The notes beneath the pieces are model-generated. The model was not told the DNA's origin, did no database searches, and worked only from the letters and a program-made list of their open reading frames with translations. Below, in pieces: positions 17,331-21,833 of a stretch of DNA of 21,833 bases. Each line of letters opens with the position of its first letter. The stretch's first letter is position 1. The position numbers and the translations under genes were made by a program. The DNA comes from Euprymna scolopes (lineage: Eukaryota > Mollusca > Cephalopoda > Sepiida > Sepiolidae): the NCBI GenBank assembly GCA_024364805.1, contig CM044501.1, positions 101,375,643 to 101,397,475 on the forward strand, in the 5' to 3' direction.

Positions 17331-18276
17331 AAAAATATAAAGAATTTGAAAAACTTCAATGGAAATAACTAGACTTGACCAATGAGAAAATCAATGTCCT
17401 AAAACAACTGATCAATAGAAATAATTCTTTCATCTTTCAAACTGTTTTACTAATTCTGATAATTTTTTCAAAATTGGTTTGGAATAAAATTCTTTATTGT
17501 TGATAAACATGAAAATTAGTAAAGAGATCAAATTTTCTTTCTCACATTTTTGAAAAATTATTAAATAATTTTAATTAAAAAATTTTTTTTATCTAAATGA
17601 GATTAAATCTTGTACCATTTTGTTTTATTTTTAAAAAGGTTAATACAGTAAGTATTTTTGTTCAAATTTTGAAAAATACACCACAAACTATAAAATTTCC
17701 CAGGTCATTAATGGTCTTTCCCTCCCCCGACCTGTCTTTTCTTGTATTTTATTTATGTTTTTATTCTTAATTCTGTAATGACTATACTTTTCTTTATTTG
17801 CCTTGGTTGATGTTTCTTTCAGTCCTTTTCATTTCTTTCATCTTTTGGTCATTGGAGATGATACCTTCATTTCTTGTTTATTCTAATTCATCTTTCATTG
17901 CTACAGTTCTGATTACACTTTTTTCATATTCCCTTGGGTGACTGGTGGTTGGCCATTCTTAACATTCTTAATTCCTACCCCCCACCTTCTTATTTTTTTT
18001 ATTTTTCTTTTTGAATTTCTTTTTAACTTTTGTTCTGTGAATGCTTTACAAATTCTTCAGATTAACTTTGTGATATTTTCTATTTGTTTGTGAATCTATA
18101 AATGTGCAGATATACTCTATTTTCTTTAATTTTGTTTTAGATTGTGTTGTGCATGTAACTGCCATATATCAAATTCTTTAACTGTAAATCTTTGATAGCA
18201 ATTAACAAGAACGTTCTTATTCAGAATTTAAGCTAATTAAAAAACAAAATACAGAAAAATCTTTGATGTACGCTAT
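17331..18276. other. Intron i-j, middle part, with a pyrimidine-rich stretch
   Basis: No element is recognised. From about 17700 to 18060 the + strand is strongly T/C-biased (ctttctttcagtccttttca and similar), so the transcript would be pyrimidine-rich there. The rest is AT-rich without structure. Confidence 0.55.
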
Positions 18277-19110
18277 AACCAAACACCCCCTAGCATAGTC
18301 CTAGGTGTCCACACCGCTGGCTAAAAGTGTGACAGCATTTTCTCGGGGTCATAATCTTGTCGTGGCCACCAATATGACCAAGTAACCTATAGTTAACAAA
18401 GTACACGACGTATAGTCCTAGGTGGTTTGGTTCGACCATCCACTATGGTCCTGCAACGCAGTTCCAGTTGCTTTCATGGAGACAAGGTTGATATGACGTA
18501 TGCAGTAGTTGATCTTTTCTATCCTCTTTCTTCCGCTGAAAAGAAAAATCACTCAACTTGGTTGTTTCTTTCTTTTAAGTTCACTTTTAAATATTAGCAG
18601 CAATAAATGTCGACTCTGGTTGTAGTTTTTGTATGAAATTAATTATTCACAAAAGAGAAAAATAAAAATAAGTGAATAGTTTTTCACAGGAGAACCAAAA
18701 ATAAAAAATAAAATGTCGACTTCAAGTTTCTTTTTCTGGTAGTTATGATAGTCAATGAATGGTGCTTTAGTTTGGTTTTCAACGACTGATTTCTTGCTTT
18801 TGATCAGTCAAAGGATGAGTGCTTTTCAAATGGCGGGGTGTGGACAGTTACCCCCGATTTCAGACTCACTTCAGAACTTAGTGCAAACTCTCTGCAGAAC
18901 TGATTTTTCTTGCTCTGCACTGGCATAGGGTTAGTGTGGGTTGGAGCATGCCTGGGGGACCCCAGCTAACCAATCATCGTCCAATCATGGTTCGTCCTGA
19001 TTGGATAATCAGCTACACATCCAAATTAGGTAATTTTCCACTGACAAGGGTTCTTATCGATGATTTTCTCAGGCCTTGGCGAACCCACCCTTGACACCCC
19101 AGGTCCAAAC
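18277..19110. repeat. Unidentified island of lower AT content, probably an old unclassified repeat
   Basis: The stretch stands out from the flanking intron by its higher G+C. Near its left edge aaccaaacaccccctag (18278) and cctaggtggtttggtt (18417-18432) are imperfect inverted repeats, and atagtcctaggtg occurs twice (18295 and 18412). Further right lie CCAAT boxes at 18970, 18981 and, reversed, 19000. Two attgatccggata-like A/T blocks with atgtcgact (18607 and 18712) separate the halves. No coding similarity is found. Several different elements could be combined here. Confidence 0.3.
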
Positions 19111-19776
19111 ACTAGCCTAAAAAATCTGCTAGATATCTCCAAATAATCACTTTCACAGTTTCTCTCACAATTCAACTTTGTTTTTTCTGTTACAAGAAAA
19201 ATGTATTTCACATCGATGACCACAGCATCTCTTTCTAACTGGTAGGGTTATCTTCTGTTTTCTCAGACGTGCCATTAAAATAAAAATGCTCTAATTCCTA
19301 TTTCGCTGGCCCCTTTTTGAAGCATTTTCAACCATAACTCTAATTTAACTCTCTGTAACCCCTCCTTCCAAGGTAATCTCTTCCACTGTGGTTGGTTGGG
19401 TCACAACACAACAGTTCATAGAATGAAAATGTTATTTTCCAAAAATTACATTATTTTAAAATATCGATAGATCAGATTGGGTTGTCTTCCTTTATTAAAC
19501 ATGGCAGATCAAAACACTGTAATAAAATTTGATTTTTCTTAGTTAAAAAAATGATCAATTTATGTAATTTCTAGAATCTGACCTTTTTGTTCCATATGAG
19601 TAAGTACAAAGATTTTTTTTGTCTTTTTGTTGAATTCTGGATTTGCACACAAAATAAATTTGAAGATTATAATTAAAAATTCTATATGTTGCTTGCAAAG
19701 AAAAAAACAAAAGCATTTTTTAATATTTTTATTTTTAATTTTGAAATCTTAAAACTTGTGAATTTGTTTATTCCAG
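19111..19776. other. End of intron i-j, no recognised features
   Basis: This is AT-rich sequence ending in the acceptor gtttattccag before exon j. I see no repeat family or second exon. Confidence 0.6.
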
Positions 19777-19969
19777 AATCTTGGCGCCTTGAAACGAACA
19801 ATGGAAAATATCAAAGATCCGTTGTTCAGATTCTTTGAACGGGAAGTTAACGCTGGGTCTCGTTTACTTACTGATGTTCGTCAAGATTTGACTGACATCA
19901 TGATGGTATGTCGAGCTGAGAAAAAACCTACCAATCACCACCGTTCAATGATGGCGGACCTTATCAAAG
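19777..19969 (+). CDS. DYNC1H1: Dynein 1 heavy chain exon j (C-terminal domain), last exon in the window
   Basis: The acceptor ttattccag ends at 19776 and the donor gtaaac starts at 19970. It has 64 codons plus one base (phase 1): [64 protein letters not shown]. It matches vertebrate [40 protein letters not shown]...KK.TN..R.L...L.KG. The next exon, expected to begin with a split Gly and an ILPRSW-like stretch, is not found before the window ends. Confidence 0.97.
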
Positions 19970-20722
19970 GTAAACAAAAAACAAAGAAACTTTAATATTT
20001 TTATTTATATTTACAGAAGTAAATGCTATTACATTCAAAATTATTTGTAACATCAAAAAAAGTCTTTACTGTAAAAAGAAATGTTGAAATTTTAATATTT
20101 CAAGTGAATTTATGAAAATAATAAGCAATGTACATTTGTCTTTGCACTTTCTCAATATTGCCTTTTATTACTTTTAGACTTTAACAATCACATAAACACA
20201 CAAATAGACCAAACAATACTTAATTTTAATAACATAAAAACCTTCCACGACTTTAATTTCTTTGGTCACATAACATAACTTGCAAATATTGAAAATGCTT
20301 TGATGAGTCCTTGTAACATAAACAACTGTTTTTACTGAACAAGTAATGTAAAAAATGAAAAAAAAAAAACGCATGTGGGCTAAAAGAAGGAAAATGAAGA
20401 TGTGCATAGTTAAAAAAAATAGTCATAACTTCATTTTTTAGGTTTTAAAAATTTTCTTAAATCATCATGTATGCTGCTATTAAGATGTTTTAATCAATTT
20501 CAATTCTTGGTGTGTCATCATTAGACTGAAATTTGAAATAAAACCAATGATATCTACCTAATTGTCATGCCACAATAATGAACATATTCAAAATGATAAA
20601 CGATAAGGTAGAAAAATTAATAATGAAAATACTTTTCAAAGACAATTAGTGAAAATTGAATTTTGCTAGAAAAATAAAAGAAAAACAAAACAGATCTTAT
20701 AAAAAAATAAACATAAGAAATT
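19970..20722. other. Start of the last, incomplete intron; no recognised features
   Basis: This is AT-rich and without repeats I can name. A decoy acceptor-like tatttatatttacag lies at about 20003-20017, but no dynein coding follows it. Confidence 0.6.
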
Positions 20723-21265
20723 CATAATAGTTTCAGACTCACTTGAATAATAAAAAGCTTAAGAATCCACTACTCATGAAATTACTGAATAGACTAGACT
20801 CACTGACTAACTATAAAAATATAATTATGTGTTAGATCCCAAGTCACCACATTATAGTAAGAGGAAATGAAAGGGCAGATTTAGCAGCTAAATCACTAAA
20901 CCGGAACTCTGATACTATCAACATCCCCTATACTGACTTGAAACGTAAAATCAACTATGTTACAAAAAATGGCAATAAGGCTGGAATACCACAAACAACA
21001 AACTCTTTCAAATCAATAAATATTCTGGGAGAGTGGAGACTAAGTCCTAGAAAATCAAGAAAAGAGCAAATTATATCTTGGTTACACAAACCTCACTCAC
21101 TCCTTTATACCCTAACAAGAACAACCACCAAAGAAGACTTGCACTGTTAAACATATTCTCGTAGAATGCAGAGCCCTTGCTACTGCTAGAAAGTGCTAAA
21201 AATCAACAATATGAAAGATATATCAAAAACATCCACATTCGTTCCTTTTTAAGAGACAAGACTAT
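20723..21265 (+). mobile_element. LINE copy C: RNase H and C-terminal part of ORF2, I/Jockey-superfamily
   Basis: The translation begins IIVSDSL and, in the next frame, NNKKLKNPLLMKLLNRLDSL then TNYKNIIMC. A stop stands where Trp is expected in the WIPSH motif, followed by IPSHHIIVRGNERADLAAKS (20835-20898), the C-terminal part of an RNase H domain with the GNE.AD.AAK signature. Then come LKRKINYVTKNGN, WRLSPRKSRKEQII, a zinc-binding-like TVKHILVECRALATARK (about 21140-21192) and RYIKNIHIRSFLRDKTIFKN. There are at least two frame changes. The tail is AT-rich. It is plausibly the same family as LINE copies A and B, since RT, knuckle ORF1 and RNase H all fit an I-type layout. Confidence 0.7.
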
Positions 21266-21330
21266 ATTTAAAAATTATAATATATTTAAAAATATAATAT
21301 ATTTAAAAATATATATTTAAAAATATAATA
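21263..21330 (+). repeat. AT-rich short tandem repeat at the LINE copy C 3' side
   Basis: About four imperfect copies of a 17-20 bp unit (atttaaaaatataatat) occur. They lie right after the last recognisable ORF2 codons, as is common for LINE 3' ends. Confidence 0.7.
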
Positions 21331-21833
21331 CTAGATCTAAAAAAAAGGAAAAAAATCCAACTAGTGTAAATAATCTAGTTCTCAAGGAACAAATGTGGTT
21401 AAACTAAAGAAATTTTTAAGGCAAACAATTCCAAGAACAATGAAAACAAAAACTTCAAGACTCAGAAACAATAAAAAACTCAAAACAAATAAAAATGATT
21501 CTCAGCATTAAATGACCCAACGAAGGTTGATATGTTGGTTAAATGAAACCCAAAAAGCAAAATCATCTCACACAATTCTTATTAAACTAAATGATTAGAC
21601 TTAATGTTCTTAACATTTAAAAAAAATATTCAGAAACATTAAATTATTTTAATTCGTGTGTCTGCAGATATTTGTTGAATTACAACTGATTGACGTTAAA
21701 CTATATATTTTTACGTGCCACACTCCCACCTCTCCATACATGCTATTCAGTCACTCAATATCTGTTGGAATGAACAGCCTCTTACCGACTGTTTTAATAA
21801 AAATTTTATTTTTCAAAATAATTTTTTTTTTTT
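21331..21833. other. Intronic remainder, possibly the LINE 3' untranslated part, then no features
   Basis: A-rich sequence up to about 21500 might belong to the 3' untranslated region of LINE copy C, but I cannot set an end. The remainder to 21833 shows nothing recognisable and ends in a T-run. No dynein exon is present. Confidence 0.4.

Larger units (their letters stand above)
1..21833 (+). other. DYNC1H1: Gene body (3' part) of cytoplasmic dynein 1 heavy chain, incomplete at both ends
   Basis: The window lies inside one large gene transcribed on the + strand. Its product is the minus-end-directed microtubule motor subunit of cytoplasmic dynein 1, which carries out retrograde transport, nuclear and spindle positioning. 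Ten exons join in a single reading frame and match, in order, the known metazoan protein from the AAA6 module to the start of the C-terminal domain. Diagnostic stretches are [74 protein letters not shown] and [26 protein letters not shown] and [10 protein letters not shown] point to cytoplasmic dynein 1, since axonemal and dynein-2 chains usually read otherwise there (for example NCHLA in place of NVHLA). The introns run 5581, 371, 1358, 1782, 303, 316, 320, 2715 and 4546 bp, with phases 0,1,0,0,0,0,2,1,0. The upstream exons and the final exons with the stop codon lie outside the window. Confidence 0.95.

Noticed and set aside
18277-19110. Reading the composition island as a retroviral-type long terminal repeat
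   Set aside because: No matching second copy, no TG...CA ends with duplications, and no adjoining element coding are visible, so this is not called.
20003-20100. Possible next dynein exon after tatttatatttacag
   Set aside because: None of the frames shows the expected ILPRSW-like continuation of the C-terminal domain.
1-21833. tRNA, rRNA, CRISPR, riboswitch or operon features
   Set aside because: No cloverleaf with B-box, no ribosomal sequence and no spaced repeat array of CRISPR type is seen. The 29-bp array is head-to-tail without spacers. The sequence is an animal gene.

Overview
This window looks like animal nuclear DNA, most likely from a cephalopod mollusc. It is strongly AT-rich, has spliced genes with GT/AG introns, and is full of decayed non-LTR retrotransposons, Helitron-like elements and fold-back repeats. 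The mollusc/cephalopod assignment is an inference from the repeat families (a SINE-type body with a 'gttaggaagggcatccagct' core, and LINE types I associate with octopus genomes). It could not be tested here.

The only host gene I can support is the 3' part of the cytoplasmic dynein 1 heavy chain gene (DYNC1H1 orthologue) on the + strand. Ten consecutive coding exons lie at 1247-1407, 6989-7100, 7472-7656, 9015-9128, 10911-11081, 11385-11486, 11803-11924, 12245-12348, 15064-15230 and 19777-19969. Together they give 1431 coding bases (about 477 residues) with consistent intron phases and no internal stop. They cover the last part of the motor ring (AAA6 and its lid) and the start of the C-terminal domain. 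The gene enters the window already in progress and leaves it before the stop codon, so all other sequence here is intronic.

Intron contents, left to right. The intron before exon a holds a 118-bp near-palindrome just upstream of the acceptor. The 5.6-kb intron a-b holds a candidate cryptic exon, a SINE-like tail, an old LINE gag-like ORF1 fragment split by a fold-back DNA transposon with a 6-bp target duplication, a second internally deleted LINE copy, and an antisense RTE-like endonuclease fragment. Intron c-d holds a decayed Helitron-like element, and a short relative sits right after exon h. Intron d-e holds a LINE ORF2 tail and two short hairpins, one a perfect 29-bp palindrome. Intron h-i holds a well-bounded non-autonomous Helitron of 1127 bp with a 7 x 29-bp minisatellite. 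Intron i-j holds a LINE ORF2 3' fragment, a pyrimidine-rich stretch and an unexplained island of lower AT content. The last, incomplete intron holds an RNase H fragment of an I/Jockey-type LINE.

I found no clear sign of a novel gene system. The most interesting material is structural: a well-dated nest of insertions, two bounded non-autonomous transposons, and several long inverted repeats that will be transcribed as part of the dynein pre-mRNA. These could form double-stranded RNA in a lineage known for heavy A-to-I editing.
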